Positions 31,236 through 38,498 of a DNA stretch of 38,498 nucleotides are shown here, piece by piece. The DNA is from TMED14 sp038145075. GTDB lineage: Bacteria > Bacteroidota > Bacteroidia > Flavobacteriales > Schleiferiaceae. A program made the translations under genes and the position numbers. The notes under the pieces are model-generated. The model was not told where the DNA came from and searched no databases. It was given only the letters and a program-made list of their open reading frames with translations. The stretch is from the NCBI GenBank assembly GCA_038145075.1, contig JAYQOY010000012.1, forward strand, positions 1 to 38,498, written 5' to 3'. Numbering within the stretch: the first letter of the stretch is position 1; the number at the start of each line of letters is the position of its first letter.

Positions 31236-31643
31236 ATGAATAATACAATTTATTTAGCGCTTTTGTCGATTGCGTCTTTAACATCATGTGAATCGACGTG
31301 CAGCCAATATGAGTATGAGTACGAGTATGAGTTTGCATTGCATAACGCAACAGGATTGCCATTAAATATTGATTGGACTGTCAATGGTTCCGTCTATCAT
31401 ACTATTGTAATGCATGGTCCTTCATCAGAAATGAATGCAAGTTATTACTACTTATCGCATACACAGCTAACAACTGAACAGTTGAATGACTTGTATGATT
31501 GCGTTGCTTATGATGATGATTCACTGTATGTTAGTTCTTCTGAAGTAGGTGATCTACGCTATTATTCTTACAGGAGTGAAAGAGATATAAGTAGACCGCA
31601 ACAGGCTGCTAATTGTGTTCAGTACCATTATACTCTTGAGTAA
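31236..31643 (+). CDS. Putative lipoprotein, unknown function
   Basis: A 135-residue protein with a lipoprotein signal: MNNTIYLALLSIASLTSCES, with the lipobox Cys at about residue 18. An EYEYEYEYEF stretch follows, encoded by a short TATGAG-type microsatellite (31308-31334). The rest is Tyr-rich and beta-strand-like, with Cys residues that could pair (DLYDCVAYDDD, ANCVQYHY). It lies 61 bp after the GH16-like gene and may be coexpressed; an outer-membrane partner role is only a guess. Confidence 0.6.
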   Translation: MNNTIYLALLSIASLTSCESTCSQYEYEYEYEFALHNATGLPLNIDWTVNGSVYHTIVMHGPSSEMNASYYYLSHTQLTTEQLNDLYDCVAYDDDSLYVSSSEVGDLRYYSYRSERDISRPQQAANCVQYHYTLE

Positions 31644-31660
31644 GAAACGATCATTTGCAC

Positions 31661-31927
31661 CGGTGACTACGGAATTCAACCCCGGCATGACAAGACGTCA
31701 ATCTCTAAAGTCACAATAACTCCGATTTCTTTCGCACTCAATTCCGGCGATTTGGAATTCCTGTCGTTTCCAGCAGCCATCTACAGTAATCTTGTAGATC
31801 TGGACGTGTCCCTATTAGGGTGACTTTTTGAGCCAACTGATCCTGAACAATCACTATCCTATCACTTGTTGGTTTTTACAATCCCATCAAATTGACGCTT
31901 CAACGAAGTCTTAAGTGGATGTGCGCT
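31661..31927. repeat. Diverged 267-bp direct repeat, copy B
   Basis: Ungapped match to 24681-24947 at roughly 83%. On the minus strand its end encodes HPLKTSLKRQFDGIV, the C-terminus of the 24894 gene, but the remainder of that gene is absent, so this is the scar of a deleted paralogue. The rest of the 31644-32144 gap has only the short repeats at 32078-32112. Confidence 0.88.
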
Positions 31928-32077
31928 TTGGAGAATCCTTGCGGAAGAAATCATCTGCCGAGCGAAAGCAGTCTTAGTAATTTTTAACTACCTTAACCCA
32001 AGTTATTAACAGCAACAATCGAGTCGAACCAACCCTAACTCAGAGCATCAACATCTGCAAGGTGAATTAGGGACTAT

Positions 32078-32112
32078 GTGGTACAGTTACGCGTGGAATA
32101 GGTGGTACAGTT
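32078..32112 (+). repeat. Two direct copies of GTGGTACAGTT
   Basis: GTGGTACAGTT at 32078-32088 and 32102-32112, spaced 24 bp, next to the start of the T9SS-protein gene. Repeated short motifs of this kind are found at ends of IS21-type elements, so this may be a terminal remnant; no transposase sequence accompanies it. Confidence 0.4.
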
Positions 32113-32144
32113 TGAGTGTATTTTGCACCTTGTGAAAACAACAA

Positions 32145-33764
32145 ATGAAATCGGACGTACCCATGTGGCGCAACTCGTTATTCGAAAGTAATTTTTGGAG
32201 ATCCTGGTGCTTGCTGCTGCACATCTCGTTGAGTTCTTCAACGATTTGTGCCCAAGAGGTTTATTTTAATAAAATATATTCAAATCCAAGCTATCACTTT
32301 AACATTGGCCTTGGGGTGACCGTGTTGGCAAACGGAAATTACTTTTCTGCTGAGCAGATATCCCCCTACAGTGGAAATAACGGCACTTTGGTAAGCGAAT
32401 ATGACTCTCGGGGGGAAGTCATCAGGCAAATTGAGTATGTTGATACATTACATACGGTTTCCCCATCCTATCCAGCAACACCAATAGAAATAAATAATAA
32501 AATATATTACTCCGCCTTTAGACGAATTAGCGGTCCAATGGTTCACGGGGTGCTCTTTGAATATAAGGATGGGGTATTGCATGAATTGGCTACTTGTCTT
32601 TTTCAAGATTCAGTTAGTTCTTCCATGAGAGCCATTATTCCTGTAAGAAATGATATTTGCCTTGTCGGACATAGTTTCAAGCATTTGGGACCGACATCAA
32701 CATTTAGTTATCGAGAACAACTTTATGTTTCCGAGTACGACACCTTAGGCAATAAAAAGTGGGACAACACTTATGTTGCAGAAAATGGTTATTACCACGT
32801 CTACGGATTTTCTGTTGATACGACCGACGACAACGGGTACATTGTGGGCGGTATGGCGGAATATGATCCTGTTGACAAGCGTTTCTCAGGAGCATTTGTC
32901 CTATTGACGGATAGCGTGGGTAATAAAAGAGCTGTTCGATATTTTCCAAACGACTCCTTAGGGAATACGCCAGCTCACGTTCGACAATTAGCCAATGGAA
33001 ATTATCTCGCAACCTATACCCATTCATATCAAGCATTGTATGGCAACAGGGGACGTATCCAGAGTTGGTATAGAACCCGTGAAGTGGTAATAACCGAATT
33101 GGAAAGAAATACTTTGGAAACGGTTTGGGAAAAACGAGTCCTTAAAAAAGGATGGCTGAATTCACTATGGATTAATAGTCTAATCCAGCAGAATGACAGT
33201 ACCTATTTAATTTTTGGTGACCGATTGGGTCAAGCGGGCAACTATGAACCTCACCCTGCACCCGGATGGATTTACTCATTTGACAAGAGCGGCGACAGTC
33301 TTTGGTATCGAGAATTGGCACACAAGGAGGGTTACAGTGAAAGGCATTACGTATGGGGTGGGTCATTGACACCTGATGGGGGATTGTTAATGGGAGGCTA
33401 TACTGAAATTGACACGACAGGTGCGTCGGGCCTGAGAACTTGGCTTATTAAAGTTGATAGCATTGGATGTCCATATCCAGGATGTGATACGGTTTATTAC
33501 AAAGAAGTTGTTGCCTATAAACTTTTCCCTAACCCTACGACAGGAGAATTGACACTTGAACTACCAGATACTGAATATGTAGACATCACCCTTTTTGATC
33601 CAAATGGCCGGATAGTACTTCAAAAAAGACTCGTGTTGGATCACGATGCAGTAAAATTCAATGTTCATGACAACTCTGTTCTTCCTACTGGAATGTATTT
33701 GCTGCAATTGATAACGGACAATGGCTACCGAATCAATGAAAAACTCATTGTCACCAATGATTAA
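32145..33764 (+). CDS. T9SS-secreted protein with repeat (beta-propeller-like) body
   Basis: A 539-residue exported protein. A signal peptide (hydrophobic CLLLHISLSSSTICAQ, cleavage near residue 37) is preceded by an unusually long N-region; ATG 32163 is an alternative start. Residues about 40-430 contain repeated 'DxxGxxxW / DxxNGYIxGG' units (DTLGNKKWDNTY, TTDDNGYIVGGMAEY, TPDGGLLMGGYTE, SFDKSGDSLWYREL), as in propeller-type proteins with delta-60-like repeats. The last 80 residues form a type A T9SS sorting domain: YKLFPNPTTGELTLELP...ITLFDPNGRIV...LPTGMYLLQLITDNG. The protein is therefore likely placed on the cell surface or released. This is the clearest surface cargo of the element. Confidence 0.82.
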   Translation: MKSDVPMWRNSLFESNFWRSWCLLLHISLSSSTICAQEVYFNKIYSNPSYHFNIGLGVTVLANGNYFSAEQISPYSGNNGTLVSEYDSRGEVIRQIEYVDTLHTVSPSYPATPIEINNKIYYSAFRRISGPMVHGVLFEYKDGVLHELATCLFQDSVSSSMRAIIPVRNDICLVGHSFKHLGPTSTFSYREQLYVSEYDTLGNKKWDNTYVAENGYYHVYGFSVDTTDDNGYIVGGMAEYDPVDKRFSGAFVLLTDSVGNKRAVRYFPNDSLGNTPAHVRQLANGNYLATYTHSYQALYGNRGRIQSWYRTREVVITELERNTLETVWEKRVLKKGWLNSLWINSLIQQNDSTYLIFGDRLGQAGNYEPHPAPGWIYSFDKSGDSLWYRELAHKEGYSERHYVWGGSLTPDGGLLMGGYTEIDTTGASGLRTWLIKVDSIGCPYPGCDTVYYKEVVAYKLFPNPTTGELTLELPDTEYVDITLFDPNGRIVLQKRLVLDHDAVKFNVHDNSVLPTGMYLLQLITDNGYRINEKLIVTND

Positions 33765-33892
33765 ATACGATGGCAGTTGTGGCGGTCTCCCTATCCTCCA
33801 ATACAGTAATAGTCAAATCTATTAATATAGTTATCTTCGCAGAAGGGTGAAGATTTGCGCAGCATCGGAGAAGCCTTCTGCCGGCAAATGTT

Positions 33893-33912
33893 GTAGGCTA
33901 AATCGTAACCCC
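33893..33912 (+). promoter_or_regulatory. Right-arm integrase site
   Basis: GTAGGCTAAATCGTAACCCC matches 17439-17458 (C for T at one position). It lies 63 bp inside the attR core, in the same orientation as the left copy. Confidence 0.7.
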
Positions 33913-33964
33913 ACTGAGAAGCACTCAGTCCTAAAATGCTGATTATCAAGATATAGGGTGACTA

Positions 33965-33987
33965 GGTTCAAAAACCTCTTCTTCCGC
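33965..33987 (+). other. attR
   Basis: GGTTCAAAAACCTCTTCTTCCGC keeps 20 of the 23 bases of the tRNA-Ser T-loop/acceptor end, including a 13-base identical core. It marks the right end of the element; chromosomal composition resumes directly after it. Confidence 0.85.
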
Positions 33988-34005
33988 TGGCTCAATCGAG
34001 CGACC

Positions 34006-34034
34006 GCGCCCCCAGCTGGGGGCGCTTTTTTTTT
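34006..34034 (+). terminator. Rho-independent terminator, probably the original one of tRNA-Ser
   Basis: The 20-bp perfect palindrome GCGCCCCCAGCTGGGGGCGC is followed by nine T residues. It lies 19 bp beyond attR and so would have sat just downstream of the tRNA before integration. A weaker hairpin (AGCGGG...CCCGCT) follows at about 34063-34084. Confidence 0.85.
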
Positions 34035-34123
34035 GACCCTCGGCGATCGAACTTGTTCAAGTGAGCGGGTTTTTATGCCCGCTTAGTTGAGCGCCGTGTC
34101 ATGCGCTTTTCTATCTTGCCGGG

Positions 34124-34858
34124 ATGAAAAAAGCCCTCTCAATCCTTATTGTGCTTGTAGGATATATCGCCTCTGCGCAAACTGTCTACACCAAAGATGG
34201 CGTGCCCTTGGGCGACGGTGCCCTTTTGGTGCGTACGTGCAAAGATGCGGCGGACGCTTCCTTAAAAGGCCGTGCCATGGTCCTGCAGGGCATTGAAGTG
34301 GATACGCGCGCGTACTGCGAATGCGCCATGCTCAATTTAATTCCCAGCTTGGAAAGTGCGGACATCATCGAAGCCAACGAATCGGGCCAAATGATGGACT
34401 TTTTGCTGCAAGGCGAAAACCTGAATATTCTCATGAACTGCATTCAGGAGAATTCCAACATTGACAGTTCAGAAGTCAACTTCAGCAGACTTTTGCGCGA
34501 AATAGAAGCTGCAGGGAGTATAGGGGATATGGATGCCCAAACGTTCTTCTTGAAGTCTTGTCTAGAGGGCGTTCGGCAACAAGACCCAGCGGGCGACGTA
34601 ATTTCAGACCAAATGGCCAAGGAGTACTGCCAATGCGCCATCGACGCACTTATGGAGAGCGATGAGTACACGTTTGAGGATGTGATGGAGGCGGAGGATC
34701 CTCAAAGTGATGTCTTTCAAAAAATCGTAGTTCCCTGTGCAGAGGAGGTGTTTGGCGTGACCCGGGAGGCCATGGAGCTCAGTGCAGAACAAGAGGGCTA
34801 CGAGCAGTCCATTCAAGACGTCAAAAAGCGCGGTGCTTCCAAGGCGAAGAAGCGCTGA
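34124..34858 (+). CDS. Exported protein with two CxC-type repeats, unknown function
   Basis: A 244-residue secreted protein: signal peptide MKKALSILIVLVGYIASAQ, then two similar helical modules. Each has a Cys, about 25-30 residues later a YCxCA motif (YCECAMLNLI; YCQCAIDALM), and a final Cys (LMNC; VVPC). Each module therefore has four cysteines that could form disulfides or bind metal. A basic tail KKRGASKAKKR ends the protein. No family name is recognised, but small Bacteroidota proteins with a single such module exist. It is the first gene right of the element and has chromosome-like GC. Confidence 0.72.
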   Translation: MKKALSILIVLVGYIASAQTVYTKDGVPLGDGALLVRTCKDAADASLKGRAMVLQGIEVDTRAYCECAMLNLIPSLESADIIEANESGQMMDFLLQGENLNILMNCIQENSNIDSSEVNFSRLLREIEAAGSIGDMDAQTFFLKSCLEGVRQQDPAGDVISDQMAKEYCQCAIDALMESDEYTFEDVMEAEDPQSDVFQKIVVPCAEEVFGVTREAMELSAEQEGYEQSIQDVKKRGASKAKKR

Positions 34859-34861
34859 GCG

Positions 34862-36199
34862 TCAATCCTCAAAGACTAGGACGCGACCGTCTTTGTAAAG
34901 GAGACGGGGACCCGTTGCAAGGCTGTCTTTGGATTCACCCTTTAGGTACATTTCCCCGACGCGCGCGCACTGGGCGGTTAAGTTCCAATCCTGGAGCAGG
35001 CTGTCCGCGGCGTAGAGCGTTTGGCCCCGGTAGGTCTTGGCCGCCTGAACAATGGATTGGCGAAGGGTGAAATCGCGGGAGGTATGGACTTCGGGTAAGC
35101 TGCGCAGGCCAAAGCCCAATGCCCAAAATGCCAGGGTCCACTGCCACAGAATTCGGGGGTGCAAGGGCTTGCCAGCGGTTTTGTGTCCGTCCAAGAGGAA
35201 AGCCAATGCCAACGCCGCGAAGGGGTAGGCAGGGGTGGCGTAAAAGTCCCGTTGCTTCAAGGATACCATCATGGGCACAACCGCGCTAAGTGCGATCAGC
35301 AAGAAGGCGATGGTTCGGGGAGAGATGACCTGGCGGCCTTCGGAGATGGGTCGGAATTTTCGGACCCCTAGGGCCACCAACAGGGGCACCAAAAGTTGCA
35401 TCGCAAAGTTGGCGGGGAGGAACCAGCGGCTTTCTACGGTTTGAACGGCGGCCAGAGAGTGCACAATTTGCTTGTTCCAATAGGCTTCCAGATAGGATTT
35501 GGCATCAGGCAGAAGCCAAAGTAGGGCGATGGGAAGGATGCTCCCGAGGATCAATCCGCTGCTGTCCTTCAGTATGCGCTTGGGGCTGGAATCTGGGCAA
35601 TTGCCCGTGATGTGCCAAAACAAAGGCAAAGCCCAAGGAAAGAGGGCTACAGGACCTTTCACGAGAAAGCCCGCAGCTACCCAGAGTCCGGCAATCCACG
35701 CATAGATCCAGGCATTGCGCCGCATGCCATATACGGCGGTAGCGGCCGCCCAGACCATGCAGGCGCTTAAGGTGGTCTCCAGAACATTGTTGCCGTAGGA
35801 CCAGGTCACCACGGGAATCAAGGTCCAAAGGAGGAGTGCCCACTGCAAGGCACGCTGTGAAAGACCCGACCAGCGGCCGAGGCGGTCTATTCCCAAGGCG
35901 GTGAGGACCCACAGGGCTAAGCCATAGACATCTTCGACCCACCACTGGTCGCCAAAGAGTCCAAAAAAGAGCGATTGAAGCCAAAAGTGGAGGGGAGGGT
36001 GTTCCACAAAATGGGGGTAGAGCTCGGGGCTGTAGAAAAGATCCCATGCACTTCCCAGGCCCATGGCCAGATTCCGAGAAACGGCCGCGTACGTGGCGCC
36101 GTCCATGAATTGCCCGGGTGTAAAGAGGTGGGCCGTGCTCAGTATGAAGAATAGTCCGCCCGCCAGGGCGATGCGCTGCACGCGGGGTTTCAGATTCAT
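34862..36199 (-). CDS. GT39-like membrane glycosyltransferase (ArnT/PMT superfamily)
   Basis: A 445-residue integral membrane GT-C protein with about ten transmembrane helices in the first 340 residues and a C-terminal soluble part. Near the N-terminus MDGATYAAVSRNLAMG corresponds to the D-E/G-x-x-Y-A motif of the first periplasmic loop, and HPPLHFWLQSL corresponds to the KPPLxxWL motif of the family. SLKQRDFYATPAYPFAALALAF is the usual late-helix region. Such enzymes transfer sugars from polyprenyl phosphates to lipid or protein acceptors. They would fit the donor-making GT2 at 11462, though the genes are now 23 kb apart. The stop is 3 bp from the convergent CxC gene's stop. Confidence 0.82.
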   Translation of the reverse strand: MNLKPRVQRIALAGGLFFILSTAHLFTPGQFMDGATYAAVSRNLAMGLGSAWDLFYSPELYPHFVEHPPLHFWLQSLFFGLFGDQWWVEDVYGLALWVLTALGIDRLGRWSGLSQRALQWALLLWTLIPVVTWSYGNNVLETTLSACMVWAAATAVYGMRRNAWIYAWIAGLWVAAGFLVKGPVALFPWALPLFWHITGNCPDSSPKRILKDSSGLILGSILPIALLWLLPDAKSYLEAYWNKQIVHSLAAVQTVESRWFLPANFAMQLLVPLLVALGVRKFRPISEGRQVISPRTIAFLLIALSAVVPMMVSLKQRDFYATPAYPFAALALAFLLDGHKTAGKPLHPRILWQWTLAFWALGFGLRSLPEVHTSRDFTLRQSIVQAAKTYRGQTLYAADSLLQDWNLTAQCARVGEMYLKGESKDSLATGPRLLYKDGRVLVFED

Positions 36200-36202
36200 G
36201 CC

Positions 36203-36697
36203 TTAGTCTGCGTATTCCTCGTGGTCCTCACGCTCGTGCTCGCCAGCGTCTGAATCCGAGCCATGCACTTCCGTGTGAATGATGTGTCCACCGGTTTCAG
36301 CGGCAATACCCGCCGTGAAACAGGTGGCCGTTCCAAGGGCGGCAACCGTCCAGAGCGTCAAGGGCGTCCAGCGGGAGCCTTTCTTGTCCAGGTAAAGGGC
36401 GAGAATAGACAATACGCCTAGGGGCACGACAAAGAGATGGGTCGTCTCAGCGGCTTCTTCGTGCTCGTGGACCGTTCGGCGCGATACGGTGGGGAGCTCT
36501 TCGGCAAAATGTTCGGCCTGTTCGCCCGAAATATGCGCCATCCAGCCGCCGACGGAGGCCGCAATTAAGAAAATGAGGCCGGCCGTTTTCATTCCGGCGT
36601 TGTTTTGAACCAAGCCCCACACCAGGGCCACGGTGCCAAACAGCGCTCCAAACAAGGGAAGGTGGTTGACGAGTAGGTGTACGTAGGTAGCATTCAT
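36203..36697 (-). CDS. DUF2231-like small membrane protein
   Basis: A 164-residue protein with four hydrophobic helices (about 10-28, 36-53, 85-103, 113-132). It starts MNATYVHLLVNHLPLFGALFG, the HPxxVHxP-like opening seen in DUF2231-type proteins, and has HISGEQAEHF and HEHEEAAE on the exposed side. The tail is strongly His/Asp/Glu-rich (IHTEVHGSDSDAGEHEREDHEEYAD), possibly metal-binding. Function unknown. It sits between the GT39 gene (3 bp) and the ammonium transporter (16 bp) on the same strand and is probably cotranscribed. Confidence 0.65.
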   Translation of the reverse strand: MNATYVHLLVNHLPLFGALFGTVALVWGLVQNNAGMKTAGLIFLIAASVGGWMAHISGEQAEHFAEELPTVSRRTVHEHEEAAETTHLFVVPLGVLSILALYLDKKGSRWTPLTLWTVAALGTATCFTAGIAAETGGHIIHTEVHGSDSDAGEHEREDHEEYAD

Positions 36698-36713
36698 GCT
36701 ATGAAGCTACAAC

Positions 36714-38024
36714 CTAAAGCCGCTCGTTGTGCTGACTGACGTCCAAGCCCAGGGCTTCATCCTCTTCGGTCACGCGCATGGGGGTTATGGCGTCGGTAAC
36801 GAGCAGCAAGATCCAGGTGCCGATAAAAACGAAAAGGGCCACGCCGATCATGGCGATAGCCTCAGCGGCAAAGAGCGGCCACTCGCCAAAGTAAAGACCT
36901 TGAGCGGGGATGTCGGGGTTGACGGCTTGACTGGCAAAAACACCCGTTAGCAACATGCCCACCATGCCGCCAACACCATGGCTGGGGAAGACGTCGAGGG
37001 TGTCGTCGATGGACGTTCGGCCTCTCCAAGCAATCATGAGATTGCTCACAATGGCTGCGGTGGCTCCAATGAAGATGGAGTGGGGCACGCTGACAAATCC
37101 TGCCGCAGGGGTGATGGCGACCAGGCCGACCACGGCACCTATGCAGGCCCCCATGGCGCTGGGCCGTTTTCCGCGGTAGTTGTCAAAGAGGATGTAGGTA
37201 ATAGCGGCGGCAGCACTTGCAGTGGTCGTTGTGGCTAGGGCAATCACGCTCAAGGGATTAGCGCCAAAGGCGGAACCCGCATTGAAGCCAAACCAGCCAA
37301 ACCAGAGCAATCCAGTCCCGAGTAATACGTAGGTGATGCGCGCGGGTTGGTGTTCGTTTTCGGTTCGGCGCTTCAGGAAAATAGCGCCAGCGAGGGCCGC
37401 AATACCTGCACTCATGTGGACGACTGTGCCGCCCGCGAAATCCAATACGCCCGCCTGGGCTAGAATCCCGTCCGGATGCCATGTGGCGTGCGCCAGGGGA
37501 GAATAGATGAACAGGCTGAATAGGACGAGGAAGAGGAGGTAGGAAGTGAAGCGAATGCGTTCGGCAAAAGCACCTGTAATCAAGGCGGGAGTGATGATGG
37601 CAAATTTGAGCTGGAAGAGGGCAAAAAGTAGGAAGGGGATGGTTGGGGCTAGCGCATATGGGGCATGGTGGCTGACGCCCTGAAAGAGGAAGAATTGACG
37701 GGGGTTGCCTATCAAGCCGCCCAAACTGTCCCCAAATGCCAGCGAAAAACCTACGACGACCCACAGTACGGTAATCACGGCCATGCTCACAAAGCTTTGG
37801 AGCATCGTGGAGATGACGTTCTTCTTGCGAACCATGCCACCATAAAAGAAGGCGAGACCGGGGGTCATGATCAGGACCAAGGCCGTTGACATAAGCATCC
37901 AAGCGGTGTCGCCTGAGTCATAGGTATAGGACTGGGTAGCGGGAAGGTCGTGTCCGGGCAGAAAGAGCGCTAGGATCGCCAGAACCAGAAGCACGTAGAA
38001 GGGAACGCGGTGTTTTAAAGCCAT
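36714..38024 (-). CDS. amt: Ammonium transporter
   Basis: Trimeric Amt/Rh-family channel taking up ammonium across the inner membrane. The 436-residue protein has an extra N-terminal hydrophobic segment and the eleven-helix core. Signatures: TAWMLMSTALVLIMTPGLAFFYGGMVRKKNV, then DFAGGTVVHMSAGIAAL with the first pore His, GTGLLWFGWFGFNAGSAF, and DTLDVFPSHGVGGMVGMLLTGVFA with the second pore His. A cytosolic tail of about 20 residues closes the chain. No PII (glnK) gene is adjacent in the window. An inverted repeat lies just upstream of the start and may control it. Confidence 0.95.
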   Translation of the reverse strand: MALKHRVPFYVLLVLAILALFLPGHDLPATQSYTYDSGDTAWMLMSTALVLIMTPGLAFFYGGMVRKKNVISTMLQSFVSMAVITVLWVVVGFSLAFGDSLGGLIGNPRQFFLFQGVSHHAPYALAPTIPFLLFALFQLKFAIITPALITGAFAERIRFTSYLLFLVLFSLFIYSPLAHATWHPDGILAQAGVLDFAGGTVVHMSAGIAALAGAIFLKRRTENEHQPARITYVLLGTGLLWFGWFGFNAGSAFGANPLSVIALATTTTASAAAAITYILFDNYRGKRPSAMGACIGAVVGLVAITPAAGFVSVPHSIFIGATAAIVSNLMIAWRGRTSIDDTLDVFPSHGVGGMVGMLLTGVFASQAVNPDIPAQGLYFGEWPLFAAEAIAMIGVALFVFIGTWILLLVTDAITPMRVTEEDEALGLDVSQHNERL

Positions 38025-38034
38025 ATCGCAAAAT

Positions 38035-38054
38035 TTTTCACGAAAATGTGAAAA
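38035..38054. promoter_or_regulatory. Inverted repeat upstream of amt
   Basis: TTTTCAC-N6-GTGAAAA, 10 bp before the amt start codon; on the minus strand a TACTTTTC (one mismatch to TAnnTTTG) adjoins it. It is a good candidate operator, regulator unknown. Confidence 0.5.
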
Positions 38055-38140
38055 GTATGCGATTTAAAGGGGGTGTTGTTGAAAAAAGAGTAAAAAATTT
38101 ACCAAATACCCTATAAAAGTGGGGGGGGTTGTTTTGAAAT

Positions 38141-38498
38141 CTACTTTTTAAAGCGACCAAGGGGCAAGAAACGGGGGGTCTTGGATTGGTAATCCTTATA
38201 GTCGGGGTATTTCTGCGCCGTCAGGCCCTCGCTAAACTGTGCAGAGCCCTGGAAGAGGAAAATGAGCAGGATGGCCCCTAGGACAGATGCGTTTAACCAT
38301 TCGCCCGTGGCCACTACGCTGAAGCCGTAGAACACGACCCAAATGCTCTGTTCCGCAAAGTAGTTGGGATGCCGTGAGAGCGACCAAAGACCGGTGTGTG
38401 CGAAGCCCTTCCCGTAATAGTCCCCAAGGTCTTCACCTGCGTTTTTCCGGCGGTGCTTTTCTTTTTGGTAGTCCCATTGCTGCTGATCTGCCAGGGTC
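38141..38498 (-). CDS. DUF1295 / steroid 5-alpha-reductase-like membrane protein, C-terminal part
   Basis: The last ~118 residues of a polytopic membrane protein; the start lies beyond the right edge. Reading inward: ADQQQWDYQKEKHRRKN, GEDLGDYYGKGF, GLWSLSRHPNYFAEQSIWVVFYGFSVV, a further helix, then QKYPDYKDYQSKTPRFLPL. The ADxQxxxF...K, LWxxSRHPNYFxE and YxxYQxxTxxxxP signatures are those of DUF1295 and related isoprenylcysteine-methyltransferase-like proteins, which bind NADPH or SAM. The substrate is unknown. The 116 bp between it and amt are AT-rich and may hold both a terminator and the amt promoter. Confidence 0.82.
   Translation of the reverse strand, partial: TLADQQQWDYQKEKHRRKNAGEDLGDYYGKGFAHTGLWSLSRHPNYFAEQSIWVVFYGFSVVATGEWLNASVLGAILLIFLFQGSAQFSEGLTAQKYPDYKDYQSKTPRFLPLGRFKK

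Larger units (their letters stand above)
17324..33987 (+). mobile_element. Integrative element in the 3' end of tRNA-Ser (about 16.7 kb)
   Basis: The segment is bounded by direct repeats: CCTCTTCTTCCGC at 17324-17336 (tRNA 3' end) and 33975-33987, extending to 20 of 23 matches from the T-loop on. A tyrosine integrase sits 345 bp from the left end, reading away from the tRNA. A 20-bp sequence containing a CGTAACCCC site recurs with one mismatch near the right end. The interior is much AT-richer than the flanks and mixes element backbone (integrase, DUF4248, primase-helicase, HTH, RteC-like regulator) with cargo and IS copies. No relaxase, coupling protein or conjugation gene is present, so it is at most mobilised in trans or is a degraded ICE. 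Confidence 0.88.

Overview
The window looks like Bacteroidota, most likely a Flavobacteriales-type organism. The evidence is a complete menaquinone operon with Bacteroidota-style short MenE, TAnnTTTG-type -7 boxes in front of the tRNA and SRP RNA genes, GWxTD, DUF4199 and DUF4248 proteins, an RteC-like regulator and a type IX secretion (T9SS) C-terminal domain. The chromosomal flanks are clearly GC-richer than the middle of the window.

Left flank (1-17338). menF(3' part)-menD-menB-menA-menC-menE are packed with overlapping or touching ends and carry chorismate to demethylmenaquinone. A low-complexity hairpin/repeat stretch follows, then a transaldolase-like gene divergent from a fused 2-oxo acid dehydrogenase E1 gene, and the signal recognition particle RNA (ffs, minus strand, 9146-9238) with its own promoter. 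Next come a secreted endonuclease I, a DUF4199 membrane protein, two GT2 glycosyltransferases, aroQ and xerD. These are convergent with a minus-strand pair (GWxTD protein, third GT2). The block ends at tRNA-Ser(UGA).

Middle (about 17324-33987). A roughly 16.7 kb, AT-richer integrated element occupies the 3' end of tRNA-Ser. It is bounded by a 13-bp identical core repeat (20/23 over a longer stretch). Its tyrosine integrase lies next to the tRNA, with repeated CGTAACCCCT-type arm sites, one of which recurs at the right end. Its backbone is integrase, DUF4248 protein, a primase-helicase with an excisionase-like HTH gene, and an RteC-like regulator broken at an A8 run. No relaxase or conjugation gene is visible. 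Cargo: an OLD-family nuclease cut off by an IS3-family insertion; a three-gene cassette (small CPxxC-tailed protein, polytopic membrane protein, NarL-type histidine kinase) enclosed by two IS copies and cut at its 3' end; a helical protein of unknown function; a GH16-fold protein; a lipoprotein; and a large T9SS-secreted protein. Two 267-bp diverged repeats, three CGTAACA/TGTTACG palindromes and a pair of 20-bp operators between divergent promoters are further structure. The many truncations suggest a decaying, mosaic element.

Right flank (33988-38498). The presumed original tRNA terminator is followed by a secreted protein with duplicated CxC modules, a GT39-like membrane glycosyltransferase, a DUF2231-like membrane protein, an Amt ammonium transporter and a partial DUF1295-type membrane protein.
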